DNA from: Paracoccus sp. (in: a-proteobacteria)
GTDB lineage: Bacteria > Pseudomonadota > Alphaproteobacteria > Rhodobacterales > Rhodobacteraceae
Direction of reading: 5' to 3'
DNA: 11,127 bases
NCBI GenBank assembly: GCA_018056045.1
Contig: JAGPGI010000052.1
Coordinates: forward strand, 1 to 11,127
Within the stretch, counting starts at the first letter, position 1. The number at the start of each line of letters is the position of its first letter. Below the pieces are notes generated by a model. That model was not told the DNA's origin. It saw only the letters and a program-made list of their open reading frames with translations, and made no database searches. A program made the translations under genes and the position numbers. This document shows positions 1 through 7,743 of the stretch, in pieces.

Positions 1-1463
1 ACCTCGCCCGACATCGCCTCGACGACGACCTCGTGCTGCAACAGGTCCGTGCGGACCTTTTGCGGATTGGCGGCGGGCTTGTCGATCTTGTTGATCGCCA
101 CGATCATCGGCACCTTGGCGGCCTTGGCGTGGTTGATCGCCTCGACCGTCTGCGGCATGACCGCGTCATCGGCGGCGACGACCAGAACCACGATATCGGT
201 GACCTGCGCCCCACGGGCCCGCATCGACGTGAACGCGGCGTGGCCGGGCGTGTCGAGGAAGGTCAGCAGCGCGCCGGATTCGGTTTTCACCTGATAGGCG
301 CCGATATGCTGGGTGATGCCACCGGCCTCGCCTGCAACGACGTTCGCCTTGCGGATCGCGTCCAGCAGCGAGGTCTTGCCGTGGTCGACATGGCCCATGA
401 TGGTCACGACGGGCGGACGCGGCTGCAGATCCTCGGGCTTGTCTTCGACCTGGTCGATGACCTGCTCGACATCGGAATCCGAGACTCGGACGGCGCGGTG
501 GCCGAATTCGTCGATCACCAGTTCGGCGGTGTCGGCGTCGATGCCCTGATTCGCAGTCACCATCATGCCCATGCGCATCAGCGACTTGATGACGTCGGGG
601 GTGCGTTCGGCCATGCGGTTTGCCAGTTCCGAGACCATGATGGTTTCGGGCAGCTGCACTTCGCGGACCTGCTTTTCGGCACGCTGGGCGCCGCCCATGG
701 CTTTCTGCCGGGCCTTTTCCTGCTTGCGCTTCATCGCGGCAAGGCTGCGCTGGCGCCCGCCTTCGCCGTCAAGCGCCTGGCTCAGCGACAGCTTGCCGGT
801 GCGGCGGTTGTCGTCGCGGCTCTTGTTGCGGCTGTCGCGATCGTCGGTCGAGGGGCTGCGCGTGTCGCGCTCGCGGTCGGTCTTGCGCGGCGCGGCGCTG
901 ACGCCCTTGGTCTCGGCGCGCGCGGCAGCGGCCTCGGCGGCGGCACGGTCGGCCGGCGCGGCGGGGCGTGCCTCGGGCGCGGGCTTGGCGCGCACTTCGG
1001 CCTTTTTCTTTTCACGCAGCTCGGCCTCGCGGGCGCGGCGCTCGTCTTCCTCGGCCTTCAGGCGCAGGGCTTCCTCGCGTTCGCGTTCCTCGCGCTCCTT
1101 CGCCTCGATCTCGAGGCGGCGGCGTTCGCGTTCTTCCTCGCGGGCCTTTTCCTCGGCCTCGCGTGCGGCGGCTTCCTCGACCTCGCGGGCCTTGGCGGCT
1201 TTCAGCGCGGCCAGACGCCGCTCCATTTCGGCATCCGAGATGCCGGCAGGACGTTTGGACGGGTCCCCAGACACCACCGAGCCCGAGCCCGTGCGTGCGC
1301 CACCCGCCGCTGCACCGGCCTTGCCGGGCACGACGACGCGCTTGCGCTTGGTCTCGACGACCACGTTATGGGTCCGGCCGTGGCTGAAGCTTTGCTTCAC
1401 CTGGCCCGAACGGCCAGAGCCGCCGCCAAGACCCAGGGGTTTCTTTCCGTCGTTATCGCTCAT
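1..1463 (-). CDS. infB: Translation initiation factor IF-2, N-terminal part (partial at left edge)
   Basis: IF-2 is the GTPase that brings initiator fMet-tRNA to the 30S subunit and promotes subunit joining. The reading frame from the ATG at 1461-1463 stays open to the window edge, giving about 487 codons; the C-terminal half lies outside. Residues 1-70 are basic and glycine-rich. Residues about 75-160 form a highly charged Glu/Arg/Lys/Ala region likely to be a long helix or coiled coil, typical of the variable IF-2 N-terminus. A conserved IF2_N-type segment (VSELANRM, then [12 protein letters not shown]) lies at about 275-300. The G domain then begins: G1 GHVDHGKT at about 357-364 (372-395), G3 DTPGH at about 404-408 (240-254) and G4 NKID at about 458-461 (81-92). 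The start is supported by a GGAA-type ribosome site that overlaps the end of the upstream ylxR gene, 7 bases away. It is the last gene of the rimP-nusA-ylxR-infB operon visible here. Identification is very secure. Confidence 0.98.
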   Translation of the reverse strand, partial: MSDNDGKKPLGLGGGSGRSGQVKQSFSHGRTHNVVVETKRKRVVVPGKAGAAAGGARTGSGSVVSGDPSKRPAGISDAEMERRLAALKAAKAREVEEAAAREAEEKAREEERERRRLEIEAKEREEREREEALRLKAEEDERRAREAELREKKKAEVRAKPAPEARPAAPADRAAAEAAAARAETKGVSAAPRKTDRERDTRSPSTDDRDSRNKSRDDNRRTGKLSLSQALDGEGGRQRSLAAMKRKQEKARQKAMGGAQRAEKQVREVQLPETIMVSELANRMAERTPDVIKSLMRMGMMVTANQGIDADTAELVIDEFGHRAVRVSDSDVEQVIDQVEDKPEDLQPRPPVVTIMGHVDHGKTSLLDAIRKANVVAGEAGGITQHIGAYQVKTESGALLTFLDTPGHAAFTSMRARGAQVTDIVVLVVAADDAVMPQTVEAINHAKAAKVPMIVAINKIDKPAANPQKVRTDLLQHEVVVEAMSGE

Positions 1464-1470
1464 CCGATCT

Positions 1471-2088
1471 TCATTCCTTCCCGGCGGAAACACCGCCGTC
1501 ATGCCCGCGCAGACCCGTCAGTCTGCTCGCGTCCCTGATCAATTTGTCGGTCAGGCCCCCCGGCGCAAGCGCGCTGTGTATGACATGATCGCGCCCAAAG
1601 GACAAACCCAATTCTGATGCGGTCAGGCAGCCGAACCAGCGCCCGCCGGGCGGGGTCCAGAGCTTGCCTTTGCCGCGGTCGGACCCGTCGCTGGCCTGCA
1701 AGAGCACACGCGCCCTGCCGGCCGCCAGCCAGTCCTTGACCTTTTCGAAACCGGCCACCGCCAGTCCCGCCTTGCGGGCCAGTGACAGCGTGTCGGTGAC
1801 ACGCCGCGCCAGCCCGGTCTCAATCATTGCCAGCAGTTCAGGCGGGGCCGAGACCTGTGCCTTTGCCCCGCGTGAAAACAGACCCTTGGCCGCCGCCTTG
1901 TCCAGCGCCGCCCGGTCGGCCACGACCCAGAAGCCGCGACCGGGCAGCTTTTCCGCCAGATCCGGCACGACCTCGGCATCGGGACCCGCGACAAAGCGGA
2001 TCAACCCGGCCTTCGGCTGGGTTTCGCCCGTCACGATGCAGCGACGTTCGGGCGTCTCGCGGTCCTTTTCCCGGCCCCCGCGTGTCAT
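1471..2088 (-). CDS. ylxR: YlxR-family RNA-binding protein fused to an L7Ae-like domain
   Basis: This is a 205-aa protein located between nusA and infB, the classic place for YlxR (DUF448). Residues about 10-80 are the YlxR domain, with the signature RRCIVTG (15-21), a LIRFV strand and LPGRGFWV (48-55). Residues about 90-190 match the L7Ae/YlxQ-like RNA-binding fold ([23 protein letters not shown]). In many Firmicutes these are two separate genes, ylxR and ylxQ; in alphaproteobacteria a single fused protein is usual. The precise role is not settled; position and domains suggest an RNA-binding or nucleoid/transcription-associated factor. A TTG one codon upstream (2089-2091) could also serve as start, but the ATG at 2086-2088 has better spacing from GGGAG (2093-2097). 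nusA stops 15 bases upstream and infB begins 7 bases downstream, so the gene is co-transcribed with both. Gene symbol given by synteny and domain. Confidence 0.93.
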   Translation of the reverse strand: MTRGGREKDRETPERRCIVTGETQPKAGLIRFVAGPDAEVVPDLAEKLPGRGFWVVADRAALDKAAAKGLFSRGAKAQVSAPPELLAMIETGLARRVTDTLSLARKAGLAVAGFEKVKDWLAAGRARVLLQASDGSDRGKGKLWTPPGGRWFGCLTASELGLSFGRDHVIHSALAPGGLTDKLIRDASRLTGLRGHDGGVSAGKE

Positions 2089-2103
2089 CAAGCTCCCGGG
2101 GCG

Positions 2104-3717
2104 TTACACCCCGGCCTCCTCGTCAGAGCCTGCCTCGGCCTCGTCAGCCGATTCCAGCTCGGTCGGATCGACCCAGCCCAGCATCACGCGGGCGGTCATG
2201 ACCAGAGTCTGCGCGTCCTCCAGAGACACGCCGAAGGGTTCCAGAATGCCGTCATCCTTGATGCGCTGACCATTCGCGGTGGTCCAGCCGCCGGCGATTT
2301 CCCAATCGGCCAGCGTCGCGAAATCCTCAAGCGTCTTGACGTCGTCCTTGGCCAGAGCCTCGGCCATCTGCGGGGTGATGCCTTCAAAGTCGATCAGGCT
2401 GTCCTCGGCGCCAAGGGCGCGGGCATTTTCCAGCGCGGCCTTGTTGGCGGCTTCCAGATGTTCGCGGGCGCGGGTCTGCAGTTCGGCGGCGGTGCCTTCG
2501 TCCACGCCGTCGATGGACAAGAGCTCGTCCACCTCGACATAGGCGACTTCTTCCAGATTGGTGAAGCCTTCGGCGACCAGAAGCTGGGCGAAGAACTCGT
2601 CCAGATCCAGCGCGTCCATGAACAGCTGGGTGCGGGCGTTGAACTCGGCCTGACGGCGCTTGGATTCCTCTTCCTCGGTGAGGATGTCGATATCCAGACC
2701 GGTCAGCTGGCTGGCCAGACGCACGTTCTGGCCACGGCGGCCGATGGCCAGCGAAAGCTGCTCGTCGGGCACCACGACCTCGATCCGGGTCGCCTCCTCG
2801 TCGATGACGACCTTGGCCACCTCGGCCGGTTGCAGCGCGTTCACAAGGAAGGTTGCCTGATCCTCGGACCACGGAATGATGTCGATCTTTTCGCCCTGCA
2901 ATTCGCCCACAACGGCCTGAACGCGGCTGCCGCGCATGCCGACGCAGGCGCCGACCGGGTCGATCGAGTTGTCATAGCTGATGACGGCGATCTTGGCGCG
3001 CGAGCCGGGATCACGCGCCACGGCCTTGATCTCGATGACGCCGTCATAGATTTCCGGCACTTCCATCTTGAACAGCTCGGCCATGAACTGCGGGTCGGTG
3101 CGCGACAGGAAGATCTGCGGGCCACGGGTCTCGCGGCGCACGTCCTTCACATAGGCGCGGATGCGGTCGTTCGGGCGATAGCTTTCGCGGCCGATCTTTT
3201 CGTTGCGGCGCAGGATCGCCTCGCCACGGCCGACATCGACGATGATGTTGCCATATTCCTCGCGCTTGACGACACCGTTGATGATGGTGCCGGCGCGGTC
3301 CTTGAATTCTTCATACTGGCGGTCACGCTCGGCCTCGCGGACGCGCTGCAGGATGACCTGCTTGGCCGATTGCGCGGCGATGCGGCCCAGCTCGACCGGA
3401 GGCACCACATCGACGATCTCGTCGCCGACCTGCGGCGCGTCCAGATAGGGGCGGGCCTGCGCGACGGTCAGTTGCGCCTGATAATTCTCGACGGCGTCAT
3501 CCTCGACCACGGTGCGCACGCGGGTAAAGGTCGCGTTGCCGGTCTTGCGGTCGATGCGGACGCGGATGTCCATTTCGCTGCCATAGCGGGACTTGGCCGC
3601 ACGGGCCAGGCTGTCCTCCATCGCCTCGATCACCAGATCGGGGTCGATCATCTTCTCGCGCGCGACCGCCTCGGCGGTCTGCAGAAGCTCAAGCTGGTTG
3701 GCAGAGGTGATGGCCAT
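2104..3717 (-). CDS. nusA: Transcription termination/antitermination factor NusA
   Basis: NusA binds RNA polymerase and nascent RNA and controls pausing, intrinsic termination and antitermination. This 537-aa protein has the full proteobacterial architecture. The N-terminal RNAP-binding domain is residues 1 to about 130 ([13 protein letters not shown]). An S1 RNA-binding domain follows at about 141-205 ([24 protein letters not shown] region). Two KH domains carry their GxxG loops: [11 protein letters not shown] near 259-269 and [11 protein letters not shown] near 325-335. C-terminal helix-hairpin-helix-like acidic repeats occupy about 375-420 and 440-515. The tail is acidic, ending SDEEAGV. 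The stop of rimP lies 3 bases before the start, with GAGGA-type ribosome-site bases overlapping that stop, so translation is probably coupled. Because NusA acts on intrinsic terminators, the terminator in the leader of this operon (4346-4370) could give autoregulation; that is inference. Confidence 0.98.
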   Translation of the reverse strand: MAITSANQLELLQTAEAVAREKMIDPDLVIEAMEDSLARAAKSRYGSEMDIRVRIDRKTGNATFTRVRTVVEDDAVENYQAQLTVAQARPYLDAPQVGDEIVDVVPPVELGRIAAQSAKQVILQRVREAERDRQYEEFKDRAGTIINGVVKREEYGNIIVDVGRGEAILRRNEKIGRESYRPNDRIRAYVKDVRRETRGPQIFLSRTDPQFMAELFKMEVPEIYDGVIEIKAVARDPGSRAKIAVISYDNSIDPVGACVGMRGSRVQAVVGELQGEKIDIIPWSEDQATFLVNALQPAEVAKVVIDEEATRIEVVVPDEQLSLAIGRRGQNVRLASQLTGLDIDILTEEEESKRRQAEFNARTQLFMDALDLDEFFAQLLVAEGFTNLEEVAYVEVDELLSIDGVDEGTAAELQTRAREHLEAANKAALENARALGAEDSLIDFEGITPQMAEALAKDDVKTLEDFATLADWEIAGGWTTANGQRIKDDGILEPFGVSLEDAQTLVMTARVMLGWVDPTELESADEAEAGSDEEAGV

Positions 3718-3720
3718 TCC

Positions 3721-4329
3721 TCACTCCTTCGCGTCGGCGTTGGGTTCGCCGGATTCTGTTTCGATCTCGTCAAAGGCGGATTCGTCCAGATGGTCGATCT
3801 GCACGCCCGCATCCTTCTTTTGCCGCAGCATTTCGGCGATCAGCTCGTCGGTCAGCACCAGCTTGGCGTCCGACAGCCAGTCAAAGTTCAGGCCGATGGT
3901 GTGGGTCTCACCGGCTTCCTCGATGTTCAGCAGGACCTCGTCGCCCTCGGTCCCGGCCAGCACGCCCTTGAAGCGCTTGCGGCCGTCGATGGGCTGGTTG
4001 GTTTCCAGCCGCACCTCGTAACCTTCAAAGGCCGCGAAGTCCTTCATCCGGGTCAGCGGCCGGTCGATGCCGGGGCTCGAGACCTCGAGGTGATAATTGT
4101 CCTCGATCGGGTCCTCGACATCCAGAACCGCGCTGACGGCGGTCGAGATATCGGCGCAGTCATCGACATTGATGCCGCCATCGGGGCGGTCGGCCATGAT
4201 CTGCAGGGTCGCGGTCTTGCCGCCTTGCAGGCGGATGCGCACCAGTTCGAATCCGAGATCCTCGATCACCGGTCCGATGATCTCGGCCAGACGCCGGTCG
4301 ATGGCGGTCTTGGCAATGAGGTCGGTCAT
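3721..4329 (-). CDS. rimP: Ribosome maturation factor RimP
   Basis: RimP helps late assembly of the 30S ribosomal subunit. The 202-aa protein shows the family landmarks: a GFELVRIRL strand, [16 protein letters not shown] helix (about 71-86), and the [14 protein letters not shown] segment (about 95-108), followed by an SH3-like C-terminal domain and an acidic tail ([19 protein letters not shown]). The frame stays open upstream to an ATG at 4423-4425, which would add 32 residues. That ATG lies inside the -10 hexamer of the operon promoter and the extension would translate through the terminator hairpin at 4346-4370, so I reject it. The ATG at 4327-4329 has a modest GGGA ribosome site 7 bases upstream and gives the usual family N-terminus. 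First gene of the rimP-nusA-ylxR-infB operon. Confidence 0.96.
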   Translation of the reverse strand: MTDLIAKTAIDRRLAEIIGPVIEDLGFELVRIRLQGGKTATLQIMADRPDGGINVDDCADISTAVSAVLDVEDPIEDNYHLEVSSPGIDRPLTRMKDFAAFEGYEVRLETNQPIDGRKRFKGVLAGTEGDEVLLNIEEAGETHTIGLNFDWLSDAKLVLTDELIAEMLRQKKDAGVQIDHLDESAFDEIETESGEPNADAKE

Positions 4330-4416
4330 ATCGCTATCCCAAATACAAAAAACGGGCCGTTGCGGCCCGTGCGTATTACCGGTGGGCAGGTTGTGGAGGC
4401 CTGCGCCGCTGTTCTT
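4330..4416 (-). ncRNA. rimP operon 5' leader with candidate attenuator
   Basis: This is the predicted untranslated leader, from a transcription start about 7 bases below the -10 box to the base before the rimP ATG. It holds two hairpins in order: GCAGG/CCUGC with a 9-base CCUCC-containing loop (4386-4404), then the intrinsic terminator (4346-4370). Terminated transcripts would be about 70 nt. Leader attenuators upstream of rimP-nusA-infB have been proposed in gammaproteobacteria; whether this alphaproteobacterial leader is related cannot be told from sequence alone. I saw no tRNA gene here, although E. coli has metY at the equivalent position. The start site is predicted, not mapped. Confidence 0.55.
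4346..4370 (-). terminator. Intrinsic terminator in the rimP leader
   Basis: Read on the minus strand, ACGGGCCG and CGGCCCGU form a perfect 8-bp stem (4363-4370 with 4352-4359) around a 3-base CAA loop, followed by a run of six T ending at 4347. This is a canonical rho-independent terminator for leftward transcription. On the plus strand no U-tract follows, so it is not bidirectional. Only about 17 bases separate the T-run from the rimP start, too few for another promoter. It must therefore be read through when rimP is expressed. Confidence 0.8.
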
Positions 4417-4422
4417 GATCGC

Positions 4423-4451
4423 CATATAGGGGGGCTTTCGCCCGAATGCAA
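4423..4451 (-). promoter_or_regulatory. Sigma70-like promoter of the rimP-nusA-ylxR-infB operon
   Basis: On the minus strand a TTGCAT -35 box (4446-4451) and a TATATG -10 box (4423-4428) are separated by exactly 17 bases. Both are close to the sigma70 consensus and stand out in this GC-rich DNA. The predicted start is near 4416. The spacer contains a GGGC-GAAA-GCCC inverted repeat (4432-4443 on the plus strand). The promoter sits between the end of pip (4484) and rimP, which suits an operon promoter. Confidence 0.7.
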
Positions 4452-4483
4452 GGAAAAGCTGGATCCGGCGCCGCGATGGGGCA

Positions 4484-5410
4484 TCATGCCGGCGCCCGGT
4501 GGCGCATCCCGTCCATGACCCGAACCAGCTCGGCGGTGATTCTGGGCTCGCTCAGCGCATGACCCGAGGCGGCGACCATCCGCAGCTCGGCCTTGTCCCA
4601 GCCCTGCGCCAGATCCCATGCAGCTTCGGGCGGGCAGACCATGTCATAGCGGCCCTGCACGATCACGGCGGGAATGTGCTCGATCTTGTGGCGGTTGCGC
4701 AAAAGCTGATTGTCCTCAAGGAAACAGTCATTTGCGAAATAGTGGTTTTCCAGCCGGGCAAAGGCGCGGGCGTAATCGGGCGGCGCATGGCCCGAGGTGC
4801 TGGTCTCCAGCCCGGCCAGCGCGTTTTCCCACATGAGCCATGGCAGGGCAAAGCGCGTCTCCTGCGCCACGTCGCCGCAAAACAGCCGCCGGTGATAGGC
4901 GGCGATCATGTCGCCGCGCTCGGCCTCGGGGATCGGGGCAAGGAATTCGGCCCAGCGGTCGGGAAAGAACCGCGCCGCGCCGCCGCCATAAAACCAGTCC
5001 AGCTCGGATCGCCGACCCAGGAACACGCCGCGCAGAATTAGCGATTCGACCGCCTCGGGGCAGGTCTGGGCATAGGCCAGCGCCAGCGTCGCCCCCCAGC
5101 TGCCGCCGAACAGGATCGCCCTTCCGATGCCGAAATGCTGCCGGATCAATTCGATATCGGCGATCAGATGCGCGGTGGTATTGGCCTGCACCTCGGCATG
5201 CGGGCGCGAACGGCCGCAGCCGCGCTGGTCGAACAGGATGGCGCGGTAATGCGCGGGGTCAAAGAAGCGCCGCATATAGGGGCTGCAGCCGCCGCCCGGC
5301 CCGCCATGCAGCACGATGACCGGAACGCCATCCGGATTGCCGCTTTGCTCGATATGGATCTGGTGGCCGCCGCAGACCTCGATCACCCGCCGGTCGAAGG
5401 GTTCGACCAT
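4484..5410 (-). CDS. pip: Prolyl iminopeptidase (alpha/beta hydrolase, family S33)
   Basis: This enzyme releases N-terminal proline from peptides (EC 3.4.11.5), probably in the cytoplasm. The 308-aa protein matches the usual length of about 310. It has the oxyanion-hole motif HGGPGGG (35-41), DQRGCGRS (61-68) and the nucleophile elbow GGSWG with Ser104. The likely catalytic partners are Asp256 (GRYDMVCP) and His284 (SGHALSEP). The cap-domain segment with WENALAGLE is also typical. No signal peptide is seen. The frame is open as far as 5719. I chose the ATG at 5408-5410 because it gives the family N-terminus (VEPF..., GNPDG) and has GGAAGG 9 bases upstream. The in-frame ATG at 5465-5467 falls about where transcription would begin from the TATAAT at 5474-5479. 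The gene runs in the same direction as the rimP operon, 154 bases upstream of it, and diverges from ubiG. Confidence 0.95.
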   Translation of the reverse strand: MVEPFDRRVIEVCGGHQIHIEQSGNPDGVPVIVLHGGPGGGCSPYMRRFFDPAHYRAILFDQRGCGRSRPHAEVQANTTAHLIADIELIRQHFGIGRAILFGGSWGATLALAYAQTCPEAVESLILRGVFLGRRSELDWFYGGGAARFFPDRWAEFLAPIPEAERGDMIAAYHRRLFCGDVAQETRFALPWLMWENALAGLETSTSGHAPPDYARAFARLENHYFANDCFLEDNQLLRNRHKIEHIPAVIVQGRYDMVCPPEAAWDLAQGWDKAELRMVAASGHALSEPRITAELVRVMDGMRHRAPA

Positions 5411-5518
5411 CGGATGCAACCTTCCATGCGACGTCGTGCCGCCGATTTGCCCTGCCAATCTATCCATGCGACCATTATATAACGCCTCGCGCGCGCCCGC
5501 CACATGAAGGACGGCCAG
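5411..5518. promoter_or_regulatory. Divergent promoter region between pip and ubiG
   Basis: An AT-rich core (CATTATATAAC, 5473-5483) sits in GC-rich surroundings. Read leftward it contains a perfect TATAAT (5474-5479), a good -10 for pip with start near 5467 and a leader of about 57 nt; no convincing -35 box is present at 17-18 bases. Read rightward, TATATA/TATAAC could serve ubiG, again without a good -35. A 10-base direct repeat TCCATGCGAC occurs at 5423-5432 and 5463-5472. Confidence 0.45.
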
Positions 5519-6286
5519 ATGACCGAAACGACAGAACGGCAGAAAGCCGCCCCGAACAGCATCGATCCGGCCGAGGTCGCCAAGTTTCAGGCCATGGCGG
5601 CGGAGTGGTGGGACCCGCAGGGCAAGTTCAAGCCGTTGCACATGCTGAACCCGACGCGACTGGATTATGTGGTGTCGCAGATCGCGGCGCAATTCGGCCG
5701 CGACCGGGCGGCGGAGCAACCCTTCGCGGGGCTGTCGATCCTCGATATCGGCTGCGGCGGCGGCCTGATGTCAGAGCCCATGGCCCGGCTGGGCGCCAGC
5801 GTGACCGGCGCCGACGCGGCGACGGGCAACATCGCCATCGCCGCGCTGCATGCCGCGGAACAGGGGCTCTCCATCGACTACCGCGCCACCACCGCCGAGG
5901 CGCTGGCCGCCGAAGGCCACCGCTATGACGTGGTCATGGCGCTGGAAATCGTCGAGCATGTGGCCGACCCCGCCGAATTCATCGCCACCTGCCGCGATCT
6001 GGTGGCGCCGGGCGGCATGCTGATCGCCTCGACCCTGAACCGCACCGCGAAAAGCTTTGCCGCCGCCATCATCGGCGCGGAATGGGTGATGCGCTGGCTG
6101 CCCAAGGGCACGCATGACTGGCAGCGCTTCATCACCCCCGACGAGTTGACACAGATGGCCGAGGCAACCGGGCTGACCGTCGTCGACCGCTGCGGCATGG
6201 TCTTCAACCCGCTCGGCTGGAGCTGGTCGCTCTCGCATCGCGACCTGTCGGTGAACTATGCCCTGACCGCTCTGCGCGCGGCATAA
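5519..6286 (+). CDS. ubiG: Ubiquinone biosynthesis O-methyltransferase UbiG
   Basis: UbiG carries out both O-methylations of the ubiquinone ring with S-adenosylmethionine as donor (EC 2.1.1.222 and 2.1.1.64), at the inner membrane. The 255-aa protein shows the family start [21 protein letters not shown] (13-33), [14 protein letters not shown] (37-50), the SAM-binding glycine-rich motif ILDIGCGGG (74-82), [11 protein letters not shown] and FISTL-like SMLIAS strand features ([12 protein letters not shown]), and the [15 protein letters not shown] segment characteristic of UbiG. An in-frame ATG at 5504 exists, but the GAAGGA at 5506-5511 stands 7 bases before the ATG at 5519, which gives the expected N-terminus. 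The gene is divergent from pip and convergent with the marR-like gene, so it is probably transcribed alone. Confidence 0.96.
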   Translation: MTETTERQKAAPNSIDPAEVAKFQAMAAEWWDPQGKFKPLHMLNPTRLDYVVSQIAAQFGRDRAAEQPFAGLSILDIGCGGGLMSEPMARLGASVTGADAATGNIAIAALHAAEQGLSIDYRATTAEALAAEGHRYDVVMALEIVEHVADPAEFIATCRDLVAPGGMLIASTLNRTAKSFAAAIIGAEWVMRWLPKGTHDWQRFITPDELTQMAEATGLTVVDRCGMVFNPLGWSWSLSHRDLSVNYALTALRAA

Positions 6287-6346
6287 GCCCTTTCTTCTTC
6301 ATGAAAATATCCATGCTGCCCGCGCCACAGGCGGGCCGCGCGGCCC

Positions 6347-6856
6347 TTAACGAGCGCCCGCGCCGGCAGCATCCTGACGCAGCGATTCCTCAAGCTGCTT
6401 GCGCAGAAGCCGCAGCACCGGCAGCGCCGCGCGCACCCTTTCGGCGCCGATATCGCGCACCACATCGGTGATTCGCGGCATGAAGGCCGCCAGCGCCGCA
6501 TCCCGTGCCGAACGTCCCGCCGGGCTGATCGCGACGAATTTGCGCCGGGCATCGTCCCAATCCGGGCGGATATGGATATAGCCCGCCCATTCCAGCCGCG
6601 AAAGCGTATTGGTCATGGCGCCGCGGGTGACATGGAATGCCTCGGCCAGCTCGGCCGGGCTGCGCTCCACATTCAGATGCGCCAAAAGGTTCAGCACCGA
6701 GAAATGCGAGATCTGCATGCCCTTGGGCAGCACCTTGCCGATCACGTCCCGCGCCAGCTGGTCGGATATGAACACTTCGGAAAACAGGCTTGCGGCCAGC
6801 GCATCGGCCGAGGCGTCGGTCGGGGCATGCGGGCTGTCCTGCGATTTGTCGATCAT
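6347..6856 (-). CDS. MarR-family transcriptional regulator
   Basis: This is a 169-aa winged helix-turn-helix protein. The MarR-type DNA-binding domain covers about residues 50-115: helix LLAHLNVERSPAELAEAFHV, recognition helix TRGAMTNTLSRLEWAGYI (77-94) and a wing with PDWDDARRKFVAIS (98-111), ending in the SPAGR that starts the C-terminal dimerisation helices. Its ligand and targets cannot be read from sequence. The start overlaps the stop of the upstream carbon-nitrogen hydrolase by four bases (ATGA), so it belongs to the comF-grxC-nit transcript. It may sense a metabolite or oxidant connected with that operon, or regulate it; this is inference from position only. Confidence 0.9.
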   Translation of the reverse strand: MIDKSQDSPHAPTDASADALAASLFSEVFISDQLARDVIGKVLPKGMQISHFSVLNLLAHLNVERSPAELAEAFHVTRGAMTNTLSRLEWAGYIHIRPDWDDARRKFVAISPAGRSARDAALAAFMPRITDVVRDIGAERVRAALPVLRLLRKQLEESLRQDAAGAGAR

Positions 6857-7743
6857 GGGCCCGAGAACTTCCGGTCATGCGTGAGCGAAGGAATGCGCGA
6901 CCGTGCCCCGACAACCGCATCGGGGTCAAGTTCGACAAAAGTTACCCCGGGCCCGGTGCCACCATCGGCCAGAACCCGACCCCAGGGATCGACCGCCAGC
7001 GAATGGCCATGGCTGCGGCGGGGCGGTCGGTCGGGCTCGAAATGCGTCGCGTGCAGCCCGCATTGCGCGGGCGCCAGAACATAGCAGCCGGTCTCGATGG
7101 CGCGGGCGCGCAGCAGCACCTCCCAATGGGCGGCGCCGGTGGTGTCGTTGAAGGCGGCGGGCACCGTCAGCACCTCGGCCCCGGCCTGCGCCAGCGCCCG
7201 GTAGAGATAGGCAAAACGCAGGTCATAACAGATCGTCATGCCGACCGGCATCGGCCCCTCGGCCAGAACGGCGCGGGCGCCGGGCCGGAAGGCGGCCGAT
7301 TCGCGATAGGATTCGTGCTCGGACACGGTGACATCAAACATGTGCAGCTTGTCATAACGCGCCCGGATGTCGCCATCCGGGGCAATCAGGAAGCTGCGAT
7401 TGGCAAAGCGGTCCTCGCCCGGCTCATCGGTTTTCAGCGACAGCGACCCGATCAGCAACCAGATCCCCAGCGCCTGCGCCTCGTCCCTGAGGGCGGCAAG
7501 GGTCGGGTCAGCCGATTCGCCTCGCAACAGCCGTTCCTGCGTTTCGCGGCCGGCGCCAAGGATATTGGTGGCTTCGGGCGTCAGTACCCATTCCGCGCCG
7601 CCGGCGGCGGCCTTGCGGATCAGATCCAGCGTGACCGGCAGGTTCAGCGCCGGATCGTCCGAGACGTTCAGCTGCACTAGCCCCGCCCGGACCACGCCGG
7701 CGCGCTTCTGTGCGCCGGCTGGATCTGTCCGCCCGGCCGTCAT
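6853..7743 (-). CDS. Nit1/Nit2-type carbon-nitrogen hydrolase (probable deaminated glutathione amidase or omega-amidase)
   Basis: This 296-aa member of the nitrilase superfamily has the full Glu-Lys-Cys catalytic set: Glu57 in TPEATN, Lys132 in YDKLHMFDV and Cys172 in TICYDLRF. The KLHxFDV and CYDLRF motifs are those of the Nit branch, whose members hydrolyse deaminated glutathione (EC 3.5.1.128, Nit1) or alpha-ketoglutaramate (omega-amidase, Nit2). Direct adjacency to glutaredoxin favours the glutathione-repair activity; this is inference. The ATG start overlaps the grxC stop by four bases. It leaves a 17-residue N-terminal extension before RAGLVQLN, where the family usually begins; a GTG start near codon 17-18 is possible but less well placed. 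The end overlaps the MarR-like gene by ATGA. Cytoplasmic, no signal peptide. Confidence 0.92.
   Translation of the reverse strand: MTAGRTDPAGAQKRAGVVRAGLVQLNVSDDPALNLPVTLDLIRKAAAGGAEWVLTPEATNILGAGRETQERLLRGESADPTLAALRDEAQALGIWLLIGSLSLKTDEPGEDRFANRSFLIAPDGDIRARYDKLHMFDVTVSEHESYRESAAFRPGARAVLAEGPMPVGMTICYDLRFAYLYRALAQAGAEVLTVPAAFNDTTGAAHWEVLLRARAIETGCYVLAPAQCGLHATHFEPDRPPRRSHGHSLAVDPWGRVLADGGTGPGVTFVELDPDAVVGARSRIPSLTHDRKFSGP

Noticed and set aside
33..1538. A 501-codon open frame on the plus strand
   Set aside because: It lies antisense to infB, whose protein has all GTPase motifs. Long antisense frames are expected opposite GC-rich codons, and the product is low-complexity with no recognisable domain.
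565..1617. A 350-codon Ser/Arg/Ala-rich open frame on the plus strand
   Set aside because: It is antisense to infB and the end of ylxR and reflects third-position GC bias, with no domain.
4330..4483. A metY-like initiator tRNA gene upstream of rimP, as in E. coli
   Set aside because: No cloverleaf, T-loop or CCA-end pattern is visible; the hairpins here fit a leader and terminator.
2458..4518. A 686-codon open frame on the plus strand
   Set aside because: It is antisense to nusA and rimP and crosses the terminator and promoter of that operon. The His/Asp/Gly/Leu-rich product is the typical mirror of GC-biased codons.
5411..5719. An N-terminal extension of pip of up to 103 residues
   Set aside because: The extension would overlap ubiG and the divergent promoter, is Arg/Leu-rich noise, and is not part of the family; the ATG at 5410 has a ribosome site.
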